From Acidocella sp. (lineage in GTDB: Bacteria; Pseudomonadota; Alphaproteobacteria; Acetobacterales; Acetobacteraceae): a DNA stretch of 64,000 nucleotides. Shown here piece after piece: positions 27,841 through 37,297 of the stretch. A program made the translations under genes and the position numbers. The stretch lies in the NCBI GenBank assembly GCA_031291755.1, contig JARLIK010000002.1:92320-156319 (forward strand), in the 5' to 3' direction. The first letter of the stretch is position 1. Every line of letters begins with the position of its first letter. The notes beneath the pieces are model-generated. The model worked only from the letters and a program-made list of their open reading frames with translations, was not told the origin of the DNA and ran no database searches.

Positions 27841-28683
27841 ATGAAACAAATATGTCCCGCGCAGGTTAGCCGGGTTGATGCAGGCCGCGCGGGCCTCATA
27901 GGCCTGGCAGTGGTGTTCATGGGCTGCGGTGCCGCTTGGCTGGTAGTGTTTGCCCGCAATTCCAGTCTGCTGCTGTCCGATACGCTGCTGGACGATTTTT
28001 TCCGCCTCGGCGCCTTCAACATTGCGGCGTGGCTGATGATCTTCGCGCGTGCCGGCCACATCATCTCGCCCCATCCCGCCGCTACCCGCATTATCGTCGC
28101 GGCGATGGTTGCGGCATTGGCGGCGTTGCTGGCTGTACCCTCCGTGCTGGGTGTGGGGTTGGCCATGGCGCTGCTAGGCGGTGGCATTCTGTTGCAACCA
28201 AAGCTTTTAACGCCTGCCCGCGAATCCGGCTGGCTCCTGCTGGCTTTGGCGGCCTGCGCTGCTACGCTGTCTCTCTGTGCTTTCAGCCTGCCGGTAGCTG
28301 ATTGGGATGCCCAAGCTGCCGCCTGGCTTAGCCGGCTGGCGGGGTTTCATGCCACCGCCCAGGGGCCATTGGCCGGGGTTGGCGCGTTCCGTGTCATCAT
28401 CCTCACCGGTTGCTCGTCGATAACGCCGCTGGCCAGCGTGTGGCTCGCCTACCTGGTTATCCTGCTGTTCATGCGCGTCACCCCTGGCCGGGCCGATATC
28501 CCCTGGCTGCTGGCTTCCTTCATTACCAGCATTGCCCTCACCGAAATCCGCCTCTCGCTGATGCTGCCCAGCGCCGCCGCCTGGAATTGGTGGCATAATG
28601 GCCCTGGCGTCACGCTGTATGAGCTCACCGCCCTGGCCGCCGCAGCTTTGTTCCCGCTGCTGGCCTCCCGCCGCGCCGCTTGA
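27841..28683 (+). CDS. Exosortase/archaeosortase-like membrane protein
   Basis: 280 residues, seven or eight predicted membrane helices. The C-terminal half has a possible exosortase triad: Cys191 in LTGCSSITPL, Arg237 in LTEIRLSLM and His252 in WNWWHNGPG, in the right order on the edges of hydrophobic segments and followed by a last helix. Exosortases are thought to cleave and transfer proteins with PEP-CTERM-type tails. The divergent neighbour encodes such a tail. The Arg-His spacing (15) is shorter than I would expect for classical family members, so this may be a distinct subfamily. No Shine-Dalgarno is evident before ATG 27841. Alternative: an unrelated polytopic protein. Confidence 0.5.
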   Translation: MKQICPAQVSRVDAGRAGLIGLAVVFMGCGAAWLVVFARNSSLLLSDTLLDDFFRLGAFNIAAWLMIFARAGHIISPHPAATRIIVAAMVAALAALLAVPSVLGVGLAMALLGGGILLQPKLLTPARESGWLLLALAACAATLSLCAFSLPVADWDAQAAAWLSRLAGFHATAQGPLAGVGAFRVIILTGCSSITPLASVWLAYLVILLFMRVTPGRADIPWLLASFITSIALTEIRLSLMLPSAAAWNWWHNGPGVTLYELTALAAAALFPLLASRRAA

Positions 28684-28713
28684 CCCGTTCCGCCAACAAG
28701 CGCACGGAGCAGC

Positions 28714-29109
28714 CTTCCAGACGGTTGGACGGCCGCTGCCAAAGGTAACTTTGGTGGAGGAAAGTCCGGGCTCCACGGAAATACGGTGCCGGCTAACAGC
28801 CGGCGGGGGTGACCCCAGGGACAGTGCCACAGAAAACAAACCTCCTCCCAGGCTTGCCTGAAGGGAAGGGTGAAACGGTGCGGTAAGAGCGCACCGCGGC
28901 CTTGGTAACAAGGCTGGCAGGGTAAACCCCACCGGGAGCAAGACCGAATAGGGGCGGCCGGCTTTGTGTGAAAGCATGGAAGCGGGAGTATTTTCGATCC
29001 GCCGCCCGGGTTGGTCGCGCGAGGCGTGTTGCAAAACACGTCCCAGAGGAATGGCCGTCCAGCGCCCGCGAGGGTGTGGACAGAACCCGGCTTACAGGCC
29101 GTCTGGATA
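28714..29109 (+). ncRNA. rnpB: RNase P RNA, bacterial type A
   Basis: Catalytic RNA that matures tRNA 5' ends. Hallmarks are present: GAGGAAAGTCCGGGCTC near the 5' end, ACAGTGCCACAGAAA, the GGTAAACCCCACCGGGAGCA and GACCGAATAGGG segments, and near the 3' end AGAACCCGGCTTACAGG. The P1 helix pairs CCAGACGG (28717-28724) with CCGTCTGG (29099-29106), which sets the ends within a few bases. It lies 30 bases after the exosortase-like gene and upstream of mraZ. No clear T-run terminator follows. Confidence 0.95.
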
Positions 29110-29250
29110 TTTTCTTTCGATGTTTTATTTTTGTTCCGCGTGAAACGAAAGAACAAAACAGAAACAAACGATTCAGAAACCTCTTAGAGATTCGCACGCC
29201 ATTTTTAAACGAATCGCAGGCGTTTTGAACCGATTTTCCCCCGATTCTCT

Positions 29251-29303
29251 TTGACGGCCCATGCTTACCCATGTTATCCCATAGATACCCATAACCGACC
29301 CAA
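29251..29303 (+). promoter_or_regulatory. MraZ box and promoter of the dcw cluster
   Basis: CCCAT occurs at 29258, 29268, 29278 and 29288, exactly every 10 bases, with a fifth degenerate CCCAA at 29299. Read on the other strand these are TGGG direct repeats with 10-base periodicity, the known pattern bound by the MraZ ring. TTGACG at 29251-29256 is a likely -35 just before the repeats, so MraZ bound here would block transcription of its own cluster. The -10 is unclear. Confidence 0.85.
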
Positions 29304-29321
29304 GGAATCGCAGTCGCGCCC

Positions 29322-29789
29322 ATGAGCCAATTTTTAGGCACCCACCAGAATCGGCTCGACGCCAAAGGGCGTGTGTCTGTTCCTGCGCCCTTCCGGGCGT
29401 TGCTGAAAGGTGCTGATGGTACGGCGAGCCTGGTGCTGCGTCCCTCGCACCAGCATCGCTGCATTGAAGTCTGGCCGGCGTCGGCGTTTTACGCGCTATC
29501 AAAATCCCTCGAAGGGTTTGAATTGTTTAGCGAAGAATATGAGGACAAAGCCACATCATTGTTCGCCGATGCCTATCCCATCGAGACCGACAAGGAAGGC
29601 CGCATCCTGCTGCCGGAATCCCTGGTGGCCCATGCGCAACTTGCCGATAGCGTGACATTTCTCGGTATCGGCGCAACCTTTCACATCTGGGAGCCCGCTG
29701 CCGCCGCCGCCTTCAAGGAAGCCGCGCGCGAGCGCTCCCGTGCCCGCAGCGCTACCAGCAGCGCGCAACGCACGGTGCCCGCCCAATGA
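29322..29789 (+). CDS. mraZ: Transcriptional regulator MraZ
   Basis: 155 residues with two tandem SpoVT/AbrB-like (MraZ) domains: [22 protein letters not shown] at the start and [22 protein letters not shown] in the middle, each with the DxxGR-type turn that contacts DNA. The last 25 residues are a charged Ala/Arg-rich tail. It forms a ring that binds the repeats at 29258-29303 and represses the dcw cluster. Its stop overlaps the rsmH start. Confidence 0.96.
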   Translation: MSQFLGTHQNRLDAKGRVSVPAPFRALLKGADGTASLVLRPSHQHRCIEVWPASAFYALSKSLEGFELFSEEYEDKATSLFADAYPIETDKEGRILLPESLVAHAQLADSVTFLGIGATFHIWEPAAAAAFKEAARERSRARSATSSAQRTVPAQ

Positions 29790-30721
29790 GCGGCTATTCC
29801 CACATTCCGGTGCTGCGCGATGAAGCGGTGGCCATGTTGCGCCCGCAAGCTGGTAAAACCTATCTCGACGGCACCTTCGGCGGCGGCGGTTATGCGCGCA
29901 GCATTCTCGACACCGCGCCATGCACCCTCTGGGCGATCGACCGCGACCCGGACGCCATCGCCCGCGGCGCCGCACTGGCCGCGATCTACCCCAACCGCCT
30001 GCATTTGTTGCAAGGCCGTATCAGTGAACTTTTCGACCTGCTGAATGCCGCCGGCGTCGCCAGCCTGGACGGCGCGGTGTTCGACCTCGGCGTTTCATCC
30101 TACCAGATCGATGATCCCGCGCGTGGTTTCAGCTTCCGTCAGAACGGCCCGCTCGACATGCGGATGGGCGCCGGTGAAGTGAGTGCGGCAAAATTAGTGA
30201 ATACACTCCCCGAATCGGAACTTGCTGATATTCTCTATGAGTTTGGTGAAGAAAAAGCCTCGCGGCGCATTGCGAAAGCGATTGTTGATAGGCGGAGCCA
30301 ACAAAAATTTGAAATGACGGCGGATTTAGCGAGTGTGATACGAAGCGTGGTACGGCCCGATAAATCGGGCATTGATCCAGCAACCCGCAGTTTTCAGGCG
30401 CTGCGGATTGCTGTGAACGAGGAACTATCCGACATCGAAGCCGCTTTGGCACAGGCGGCATCCATGTTGAGCCCTGGTGGCCGCTTGGTGGTGGTAAGTT
30501 TCCACTCGCTGGAAGACCGTATCGTGAAGCGCTTCATGGCCGGTGCTTCTGGCCGCACGCCGGGCGCTTCGCGCCATGCCCCTGCCAGCATGCAACAAAC
30601 CGCAAAACCCGGTTTTAAACTTCTTACCGGCAGCCCAGTGACCGCCTCCGAAGTGGAATCCCGCGCCAATCCCCGCGCCCGCAGTGCTAAGCTGCGCGCC
30701 ATGGAAAGGCTGGCAGCATGA
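29786..30721 (+). CDS. rsmH: 16S rRNA (cytosine-1402-N4)-methyltransferase RsmH (MraW)
   Basis: 311 residues. Family motifs are [10 protein letters not shown] at the start, the SAM loop [52 protein letters not shown] and [14 protein letters not shown]. It methylates the P-site of 16S rRNA. Overlaps mraZ and ftsL by 4 bases each, as usual in dcw clusters. Confidence 0.97.
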   Translation: MSGYSHIPVLRDEAVAMLRPQAGKTYLDGTFGGGGYARSILDTAPCTLWAIDRDPDAIARGAALAAIYPNRLHLLQGRISELFDLLNAAGVASLDGAVFDLGVSSYQIDDPARGFSFRQNGPLDMRMGAGEVSAAKLVNTLPESELADILYEFGEEKASRRIAKAIVDRRSQQKFEMTADLASVIRSVVRPDKSGIDPATRSFQALRIAVNEELSDIEAALAQAASMLSPGGRLVVVSFHSLEDRIVKRFMAGASGRTPGASRHAPASMQQTAKPGFKLLTGSPVTASEVESRANPRARSAKLRAMERLAA

Positions 30722-31452
30722 TCCGCCCGCTAACCTTGCTCACCATGATCCTGGCGGCGGTTTCCGGCGCTTACATGTTCGCGGTCAAGCATCGCGCCCA
30801 GGTACTCGATGACCAGTTGGCCTCGGTGGCGCAGCAAACCCGGCTTGATCAGGAGCGTATCCGGGTTCTGCAAGCCCAATGGGCGTTGGAAACCGCGCCG
30901 CCCAGGATCAAGCAGCTGGCGGCGCAATTTACCGACCTGCAGCCGGTGAAGCCGACGCAAATGGTCACTTTGGCGGCGCTGAGCAGCATTTTGCCGCCGC
31001 CCAGCAAAGTCGTTCCCGAGGCCACCCCAGCTGCGCCGCCCCCGCCGGTCATCGCCGCCGCCGCGCCCGCGCCTTCCGCTGCAGCCCCGCCATCCACTGC
31101 GCCCGTGGCCGCTATGGCGCAGGTGGTACCGCCGCCGTCCGCTACGCTAAAATCCAGCACACCTGCCAAGCTGGCCAGCGTCGTAGCGCATCATGTAGCC
31201 AGCCAGCCGCATCAGCTATCGCTCACCTCGCGGCCGCACACAGCACCGCACGTCGCGTCCACGCAACTGGCCGATAATGAGGTGCCGCACCCCGTACATT
31301 CCTTCTATGTCGCGCCGCCGCCGGCTTATCATTCAGTTTCATCGCCAGTTTATCATCCGGCCCCATCGTCAGGCGGCGATGTATCTGCCTTGGCAATGGC
31401 CGCTGATTTGCCGCCGCCGCGGCCTTTGTCGGGCAACGGATCAAATAATTGA
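30718..31452 (+). CDS. ftsL: Cell division protein FtsL with a long Pro/Ala-rich C-terminal extension
   Basis: Residues 1-85 match a small FtsL: one membrane helix (about 2-22), a short coiled coil ([33 protein letters not shown]) and the [14 protein letters not shown] segment typical of alphaproteobacterial FtsL. Residues 85-244 are a periplasmic low-complexity tail rich in Pro, Ala, Ser and His with repeated AAPPP/VYHPAP-like units. Typical FtsL proteins are about 100-130 residues. The position between rsmH and ftsI fixes identity. It would bridge FtsQ and FtsB/FtsW-FtsI in the divisome; ftsB is not in this window. Confidence 0.85.
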   Translation: MIRPLTLLTMILAAVSGAYMFAVKHRAQVLDDQLASVAQQTRLDQERIRVLQAQWALETAPPRIKQLAAQFTDLQPVKPTQMVTLAALSSILPPPSKVVPEATPAAPPPPVIAAAAPAPSAAAPPSTAPVAAMAQVVPPPSATLKSSTPAKLASVVAHHVASQPHQLSLTSRPHTAPHVASTQLADNEVPHPVHSFYVAPPPAYHSVSSPVYHPAPSSGGDVSALAMAADLPPPRPLSGNGSNN

Positions 31453-33476
31453 CCCTCACATTCCGCCCCGAACCGCCCCCTCCCTCGCGCCGCAAAGGTG
31501 CCCCGGCGCAGGGGGCGACGCTGCGTATGGAGCATGTCCGTGTCACCGCGCCGGATTTGCAACGCCGCGCGCAATTGGACAAAGCCCGTAAGCGGATGCT
31601 GCTGTGCGCCGGGCTGTTCGGCGTGCTTTATATGGTCCTTGCCGCCAAACTCACCCTCGCCACCATCATCCACCCGATTTTACCGACGCAGGCGGTGCTC
31701 GATGCTATGCAGCCGACCCTGGATGTCACCCCGCCGCCGCCTGACCGCGCCACCATTACTGACCGCAACGGCACCATTCTGGCGGTCTCGCTCCCTGGCG
31801 CCGAGCTCTACGCCGACCCCAAACAAGTGCCCGATCCGCAAGCCGCCACCGCCAAGTTAGCGAGTGTCCTGCCAGGGTTGGATGTTGCCGAGACCGAGAA
31901 AAAGCTCTCATCCGGCAAGGATTTCGTCTATCTCGACCGCCGCCTGACCCCGTCTGAGGAGCTGTCCGTCAACGCGCTGGGGATCCCCGGCGTGAATTTT
32001 GAGGATGGTGATAAGCGCCATTACCCGGAGGGCGACCTCGCCGCGCATATTTTGGGCGGCGTCGATGTCGGTGGCAAAGGTGTGGCCGGCGTGGAAGCCT
32101 ATTTCCAGACCCGCCTGACCACCAACCCCACCCCGCTGGCGCTCTCCATCGACATCGGCATCGAGGGCATCGTGCATGATGAACTCGCCGCCGCCCTCAA
32201 GGAGTTCCAATCCCCCGGCGGCTGTGCGATTGTGATGAATGCCCATACCGGCGAAGTTCTGGCGATGGTCAGCCTGCCGGATTACGACGCCGGCACGCTC
32301 GGCACCGCCAGCGCCGACAGTCGCTTCAACCGCTGCGTCACCGGCAATTATGAACCAGGCAGCGTGTTCAAGCTGCAAACCATCTCGATGGCGCTGGATT
32401 CCGGGATGATCCATTACTGGGATTACTTCGACACCACCCACCCGTTGCACGTTGGCAAATTCACCATCACCGACTTTGAGCCCGCCAATGAGTGGATGGC
32501 GGTGCCGCATATTCTCGATGTGTCCTCCAACATCGGCGCATCCCGCATCGCCACCATTCTGGGGCCGCGCATCGAGCAGGAATGGTACCAAAAGCAGGGG
32601 TTCTTCAGTAAGCTGCCGATCCAACTGCCGGAAGCCCAGCCGCCGCTATATCCGTCGTTCAAAAACTGGGGCCTTTCCACCACCATGACCGTCTCGTTCG
32701 GCAACGGCATTGCGGTCTCGCCCTTGCACCTCATTACCGGCGTGCTGCCAATTGTGAACGGCGGCATCCGCTATGAGCCCACCTTGCTGGCGGTGAACCC
32801 GAACAGCCCACCGCCAACCGGCGTGCGGGTAATGAGCCAGCAAACCTCGGATACAATGCGCAAGCTGATGACCGGCGTGGTGATGTCAGGCACCGGCAAA
32901 AACGCCGCGGTGCCCGGTTACGTGGTAGGCGGCAAGACCGGCACCGCCCAGGTGGTCGGGCCAAACGGCAAATATCTGCTGCATACCAATAACGCCTCCT
33001 TCATGGCGGCCTTCCCGATGAACGACCCGCAATACGTCATCTACGTGCTGGTCCTGCAACCGCATCCGGACTCCACCACCGGCGGTTTTACCACCGGCGG
33101 CGTGATTGCGGCCCCCACGGTAGGCCGGATTATCGCTCGCATCGGCCCGATGCTGGGGATTTTGCCCGCTACCGGTGACACTTTGGCAGCACTTGATGCC
33201 GCATTGACGGTGCCGATGAACCCCACGCCGCCGCCCGGGCAAGTGGCGCTGGGGCCAGGCCATCCGCTGCCCGCCGGGGCCAATGCATTTGCCTATCAGC
33301 TACTCGGCGAGACACCGCCGGGAGCCAGCCCAGCAAAAACCGGGCATCCAAGTGCCTTGATTTCCGACACGCATAATGTTTCGCAACGCCCGGCGCATGA
33401 GGCGCCGGGAGACTCGAGTGTGAAGCGTATGGTGCGGGCTACAAAAAAACAGAGTGTTGAAGTTGCGAACAATTGA
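31449..33476 (+). CDS. ftsI: Peptidoglycan transpeptidase FtsI (PBP3)
   Basis: Septal class B PBP. 675 residues from a TTG at 31449 inside TTGA with the ftsL stop; an ATG at 31527 is possible but less well placed. One membrane helix (about 48-70), a dimerisation/pedestal domain (RATITDRNGTILAVSLPG), then the transpeptidase domain with SVFK (active-site Ser305), SSN (359-361) and KTG (496-498). The C-terminal 60 residues are Pro/Ala-rich and polar. It extends 80-100 residues beyond typical FtsI at the C-terminus. Confidence 0.95.
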   Translation: MTLTFRPEPPPPSRRKGAPAQGATLRMEHVRVTAPDLQRRAQLDKARKRMLLCAGLFGVLYMVLAAKLTLATIIHPILPTQAVLDAMQPTLDVTPPPPDRATITDRNGTILAVSLPGAELYADPKQVPDPQAATAKLASVLPGLDVAETEKKLSSGKDFVYLDRRLTPSEELSVNALGIPGVNFEDGDKRHYPEGDLAAHILGGVDVGGKGVAGVEAYFQTRLTTNPTPLALSIDIGIEGIVHDELAAALKEFQSPGGCAIVMNAHTGEVLAMVSLPDYDAGTLGTASADSRFNRCVTGNYEPGSVFKLQTISMALDSGMIHYWDYFDTTHPLHVGKFTITDFEPANEWMAVPHILDVSSNIGASRIATILGPRIEQEWYQKQGFFSKLPIQLPEAQPPLYPSFKNWGLSTTMTVSFGNGIAVSPLHLITGVLPIVNGGIRYEPTLLAVNPNSPPPTGVRVMSQQTSDTMRKLMTGVVMSGTGKNAAVPGYVVGGKTGTAQVVGPNGKYLLHTNNASFMAAFPMNDPQYVIYVLVLQPHPDSTTGGFTTGGVIAAPTVGRIIARIGPMLGILPATGDTLAALDAALTVPMNPTPPPGQVALGPGHPLPAGANAFAYQLLGETPPGASPAKTGHPSALISDTHNVSQRPAHEAPGDSSVKRMVRATKKQSVEVANN

Positions 33477-33480
33477 GCTG

Positions 33481-34863
33481 ATGGGCATGAACATCCGAGG
33501 CATCACCGCTGATAGCCGCTCCGTCCAGCCGGGCTTCGTGTTCGCGGCTTTGCCGGGTGTGAAGCTGGATGGAAGAGAATTTATCGCCGATGCGGTGGCG
33601 CGCGGTGCCGCCGCCATTCTGGCGCCGCTCGGCACGCAATGGCCTGCCGGCGTGCCGGAACGCCCGCTCCTCACCGATGCCACCCCGCGTGCCCGCCTGG
33701 CCATGATCGCCGCCGAACTGGCGGGGCCGATGCCGGAAACCCTGGTGGCGGTCACCGGCACCAACGGCAAAACCAGCACCGTCGATTTTTTGCGCCAGAT
33801 CCTCACATTATCCGGCCACCATGCCGCCTCGCTCGGCACACTTGGCGTGATCGCTGAAGGCTTGCCGCACGCCGACACGCTCACCACCCCTGATGCCGTA
33901 ACTTTGGCCAACACCCTGGCGGACCTCGCCGCCCACGGCATTACCCACGCTGCACTCGAAGCCTCATCACACGGGCTGGAGCAAAGCCGTTTGGATGGGC
34001 TGAAGCTGACCGCCGCCGGCTTCACCAACCTAACCCGCGACCATCTGGATTATCACGGCAGCATCGCCGCCTACCGCGCCGCCAAATTACGGTTGTTCGG
34101 ACGCCTGTTGCCGCCCGGTGCGCCAGCGGTGGCGATGGCCGATATGGACAAGGAAACCCTCGCCGCCATCCGCGATATCTCGGTCCGGCGTGGCTTGGAT
34201 TTAAGGCTGGTCAGCGTGGCGAACGCCAAGGCGCTGCCCGGCGGCCAACTAGTTACTGCAAATCTGCGCGGCGGCCGCCCGACTGAAATGCTAAATCTGC
34301 CAGGCCGCTTCCAGGCCGATAACGCCGTGCTGGCCGCTGCCCTGGCCGATGCTATCGGCATCCCGAATGCGTGGTCATATGCGCCGAAACTGCAAGGCGT
34401 GCGCGGCCGTCTGGAATGTGCCGCTATCCTGCCCAACGGCGCGGCTGCTTACGTCGATTACGCCCACACGCCCGACGCCATCGAGCGGGTTTTACAGGCG
34501 CTGCGCCCGCACGCCTCCGGCAAACTCATCATCGTGTTCGGCGCCGGCGGAGACCGGGATACCGGCAAGCGGCCATTAATGGGTGCCGCTGCCGCCAAAC
34601 TCGCCGATGCCATCATCGTCACCGACGATAACCCGCGCACCGAAAACCCCGCCGCCATCCGCGCCGCCATTCTGGCCGCTTGCCCAGGCACCATTGAAAT
34701 TGCCGATCGCGGCGCCGCCATCGCCGCCGGGCTGAATATGCTGGGCGAGGGCGACGTGCTGGTGGTAGCAGGCAAGGGCCACGAACAAGGCCAGCTCATC
34801 GGCACCGAAATTCACCCGTTCGACGATGCCGACGTCATCCGCGCCTTGGTGAGCCGTCCATGA
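33481..34863 (+). CDS. murE: UDP-MurNAc-L-Ala-D-Glu:meso-diaminopimelate ligase MurE
   Basis: Adds meso-diaminopimelate to the peptidoglycan precursor. 460 residues from ATG 33481; the frame is open 27 bases earlier, inside ftsI, to a GTG. Mur ligase signature: ITADSRSVQPGFVFAAL, ATP loop TGTNGKTS, EASSHGL, and DNPRTENP, the DNPR motif that marks meso-DAP rather than lysine specificity. ATG 33487 is another possible start. Overlaps murF by 4 bases. Confidence 0.95.
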   Translation: MGMNIRGITADSRSVQPGFVFAALPGVKLDGREFIADAVARGAAAILAPLGTQWPAGVPERPLLTDATPRARLAMIAAELAGPMPETLVAVTGTNGKTSTVDFLRQILTLSGHHAASLGTLGVIAEGLPHADTLTTPDAVTLANTLADLAAHGITHAALEASSHGLEQSRLDGLKLTAAGFTNLTRDHLDYHGSIAAYRAAKLRLFGRLLPPGAPAVAMADMDKETLAAIRDISVRRGLDLRLVSVANAKALPGGQLVTANLRGGRPTEMLNLPGRFQADNAVLAAALADAIGIPNAWSYAPKLQGVRGRLECAAILPNGAAAYVDYAHTPDAIERVLQALRPHASGKLIIVFGAGGDRDTGKRPLMGAAAAKLADAIIVTDDNPRTENPAAIRAAILAACPGTIEIADRGAAIAAGLNMLGEGDVLVVAGKGHEQGQLIGTEIHPFDDADVIRALVSRP

Positions 34864-36209
34864 CTCTTTGGCACGCCGATGAACTGGCCAAGGCGGTTGG
34901 CTGCACCGATCCCGGGTTCGCGGTCACCGGCATCTCCATCGACACCCGCAGCCTGCAACCCGGCGATTTGTTTGTTGCCTTGCAAGCCGAGCGTGATGGC
35001 CATGATTTCGTCGCCGACGCATTCGCCAAAGGTGCTGCGGGCGTCTTGGTGTCCCGCAATGTCACCGGCGGTCCGCAATTGCGGGTGCCCGATACTCTGG
35101 CTGCATTGAATCGCCTGGGTGCCGCTGCCCGCGCCCGTTGCAAGGCCAAACTCATTGCTGTCACCGGCAGCGTTGGTAAAACCACCACTAAGGAAATGCT
35201 GCGCCGTGCCTTGTCAGGCTTTGGCCCGGTGCAAGCTGCCGAGGCGTCCTTCAACAACCACATCGGCGTGCCGCTCACCCTGGCCCGCATGCCGCGCGAT
35301 ACCGCCTACGCGGTGCTTGAACTGGGCATGAACCACCCCGGCGAAATTCTGCCGCTCACCAAACTCGCCAGCCCGGATGCTGCCATCATCACCACCATCG
35401 AGCGCGCCCATGTTGGGCTGATGGGCAGCATCGGCGCGATCATGCTCGAAAAAGCCTCGATCTTTCAAGGATTGCGCCCCGGCGGCACCGCCATCATTCC
35501 CTACGAATCCCGTTTTTACGAAGCTCTCTCGGCGCTGGTTCCCTCGGGCATGCACCAGCTTAGCTTCGGTCATGACCCCGCAGCCGATGCCCATCTGATC
35601 AGTGCCGGCAGCGACGCTGTTTCGTGCCACGTCATCGGTTCAGTCGCAGGCAAAAAGCTCGACTTCATCCTGGCCGCACCCGGCGCACACATGGCCATGA
35701 ACGCCATGGCGGCGTTGGCCGCCTGCCATGCTATTGGCCTCAATTTTCAAAAGGCTGCTGAAAACCTCGAAGGTTTCACACCCATCTCAGGCCGTGGGTT
35801 GCGCCGCGTGATCCATGTCGATGGCGGCAAGGCCTATCTGCTGGATGAAAGCTACAACGCGTCAGGCGCCTCAATTCGCGCCGCCCTGGCCGTGCTGGCC
35901 CTGCAACCAGGCCGTCATGTCGCCGTATTGGGCGATATTCTGGAACTCGGCGATGAAGCTGCTTCCGAACATCTGGCCTTGCAGAAGGATTTATTGCAAA
36001 CCGCCGACACGGTCTTCACCTGTGGCAGCATGATGGGCCAGTTGTTCCAGGCGTTGCCGGCCGATCGCCGCGGCGCCCACGCCCCAACGGCAGCGGCACT
36101 CGCCCCCATTGTGAAATCAGCTCTACGGCATAACGACGCGGTATTGGTCAAAGGCAGCTATGGCAGCCGGATGCGCGATGTTGTCTCGCTTCTTGAAGGG
36201 CCATACTGA
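34860..36209 (+). CDS. murF: UDP-MurNAc-tripeptide:D-Ala-D-Ala ligase MurF
   Basis: Adds the D-Ala-D-Ala dipeptide to the precursor. 449 residues with the substrate domain ([26 protein letters not shown]), ATP loop [32 protein letters not shown] and the C-terminal [16 protein letters not shown]. The stop overlaps the mraY start by one base. Confidence 0.96.
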   Translation: MTLWHADELAKAVGCTDPGFAVTGISIDTRSLQPGDLFVALQAERDGHDFVADAFAKGAAGVLVSRNVTGGPQLRVPDTLAALNRLGAAARARCKAKLIAVTGSVGKTTTKEMLRRALSGFGPVQAAEASFNNHIGVPLTLARMPRDTAYAVLELGMNHPGEILPLTKLASPDAAIITTIERAHVGLMGSIGAIMLEKASIFQGLRPGGTAIIPYESRFYEALSALVPSGMHQLSFGHDPAADAHLISAGSDAVSCHVIGSVAGKKLDFILAAPGAHMAMNAMAALAACHAIGLNFQKAAENLEGFTPISGRGLRRVIHVDGGKAYLLDESYNASGASIRAALAVLALQPGRHVAVLGDILELGDEAASEHLALQKDLLQTADTVFTCGSMMGQLFQALPADRRGAHAPTAAALAPIVKSALRHNDAVLVKGSYGSRMRDVVSLLEGPY

Positions 36210-37297
36210 TGCTTTACGGTTTCCTTCTGCCGCTGGCTGGGTCGGTGCATTTTTTCAACCTGTTCCGTTACATCACCTTCCGCGCGGGCGGTGCCTGCAT
36301 GACGGCGCTGATCGTCAGCTTCTGGTTTGGCCCTAAGCTCATCCGCATGCTCAAATCCATGCAGCGCCATGGCCAGCCCATTCGGCTTGATGGCCCCGAG
36401 CGTCACTTGATCGAGAAAAAAGGCACGCCCACCATGGGTGGCGTGCTTATCTTGATGGCGCTGACAGTCTCCACGTTGATCTGGGCGGATTTAGACAACG
36501 GCTATGTCTGGGCCACATTATTTGTCACGCTAGGCTACGGTGCGCTGGGCTTTGCCGATGATTACCTCAAGCTCACCAAACGCAACACCAAAGGTGTTCC
36601 TGGCCGGGTAAAACTCATCGTACAAGCCAGCATCGGCCTGCTGGCTGCTATCTGGATCACCGCCCTCATGCCGGCCCCGCTCGGCACCGAGCTGGCCGTG
36701 CCGCTTTTCAAAAACCTGATGATCCCGTTTGGGTTTTTATTCCCGCTGGTCGGCATGGTCGTGCTCATGGGCGCGTCAAACTCCGTCAACCTTACCGACG
36801 GTTTGGATGGCTTGGCTATCGTTCCCACCATCATTGCTGCGGGCGTATTCGCGCTTATCGCTTATCTAGTCGGCAACCGTATTTTCGCCGGCTATCTGCA
36901 GATCAACTTCATTTCCGGTGCCGGTGAACTCACAGTATTTCTCTCCGCCCTGATGGGGGCCGGCCTAGGATTTCTCTGGTTCAATGCTCCGCCCGCCGCC
37001 GTTTTCATGGGCGACACCGGCAGCCTTTCATTAGGTGGCGCCCTCGGTGCCGTTGCCGTCGCCACCAAAAACGAAATCGTGCTGGCAATCGTCGGCGGCT
37101 TGTTTGTCGTCGAAACCATCTCAGTCATCGTGCAGGTGTTTTGGTACAAGCGCACCGGCCGCCGGGTATTTCTCATGGCGCCCTTGCACCACCATTTTGA
37201 GAAAAAAGGCTGGGCCGAACCCACCATCGTCATCCGCTTCTGGATCATTGCCATGATCCTGGCATTGGCAGGGTTAGCAACCCTGAAAATCCGATGA
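36209..37297 (+). CDS. mraY: Phospho-MurNAc-pentapeptide transferase MraY
   Basis: Polytopic inner-membrane enzyme (about ten helices) that makes lipid I. 362 residues with KKGTPTMGG, the Asp pair in [37 protein letters not shown] and the HHHFEKKGW loop, all catalytic-family landmarks. Length is normal. Confidence 0.97.
   Translation: MLYGFLLPLAGSVHFFNLFRYITFRAGGACMTALIVSFWFGPKLIRMLKSMQRHGQPIRLDGPERHLIEKKGTPTMGGVLILMALTVSTLIWADLDNGYVWATLFVTLGYGALGFADDYLKLTKRNTKGVPGRVKLIVQASIGLLAAIWITALMPAPLGTELAVPLFKNLMIPFGFLFPLVGMVVLMGASNSVNLTDGLDGLAIVPTIIAAGVFALIAYLVGNRIFAGYLQINFISGAGELTVFLSALMGAGLGFLWFNAPPAAVFMGDTGSLSLGGALGAVAVATKNEIVLAIVGGLFVVETISVIVQVFWYKRTGRRVFLMAPLHHHFEKKGWAEPTIVIRFWIIAMILALAGLATLKIR

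Noticed and set aside
27543..28187. A 214-codon minus-strand frame covering the exosortase-like gene start
   Set aside because: Only the last 62 codons, from an ATG with a good RBS, look like a protein with a signal peptide; the upstream part is the antisense of the membrane protein gene.
29129..29158. Hairpin TTTTGTTC / GAACAAAA after rnpB as a terminator
   Set aside because: The T-run precedes rather than follows the stem on the plus strand, so it cannot be a normal rnpB terminator; left as an AT-rich palindrome.
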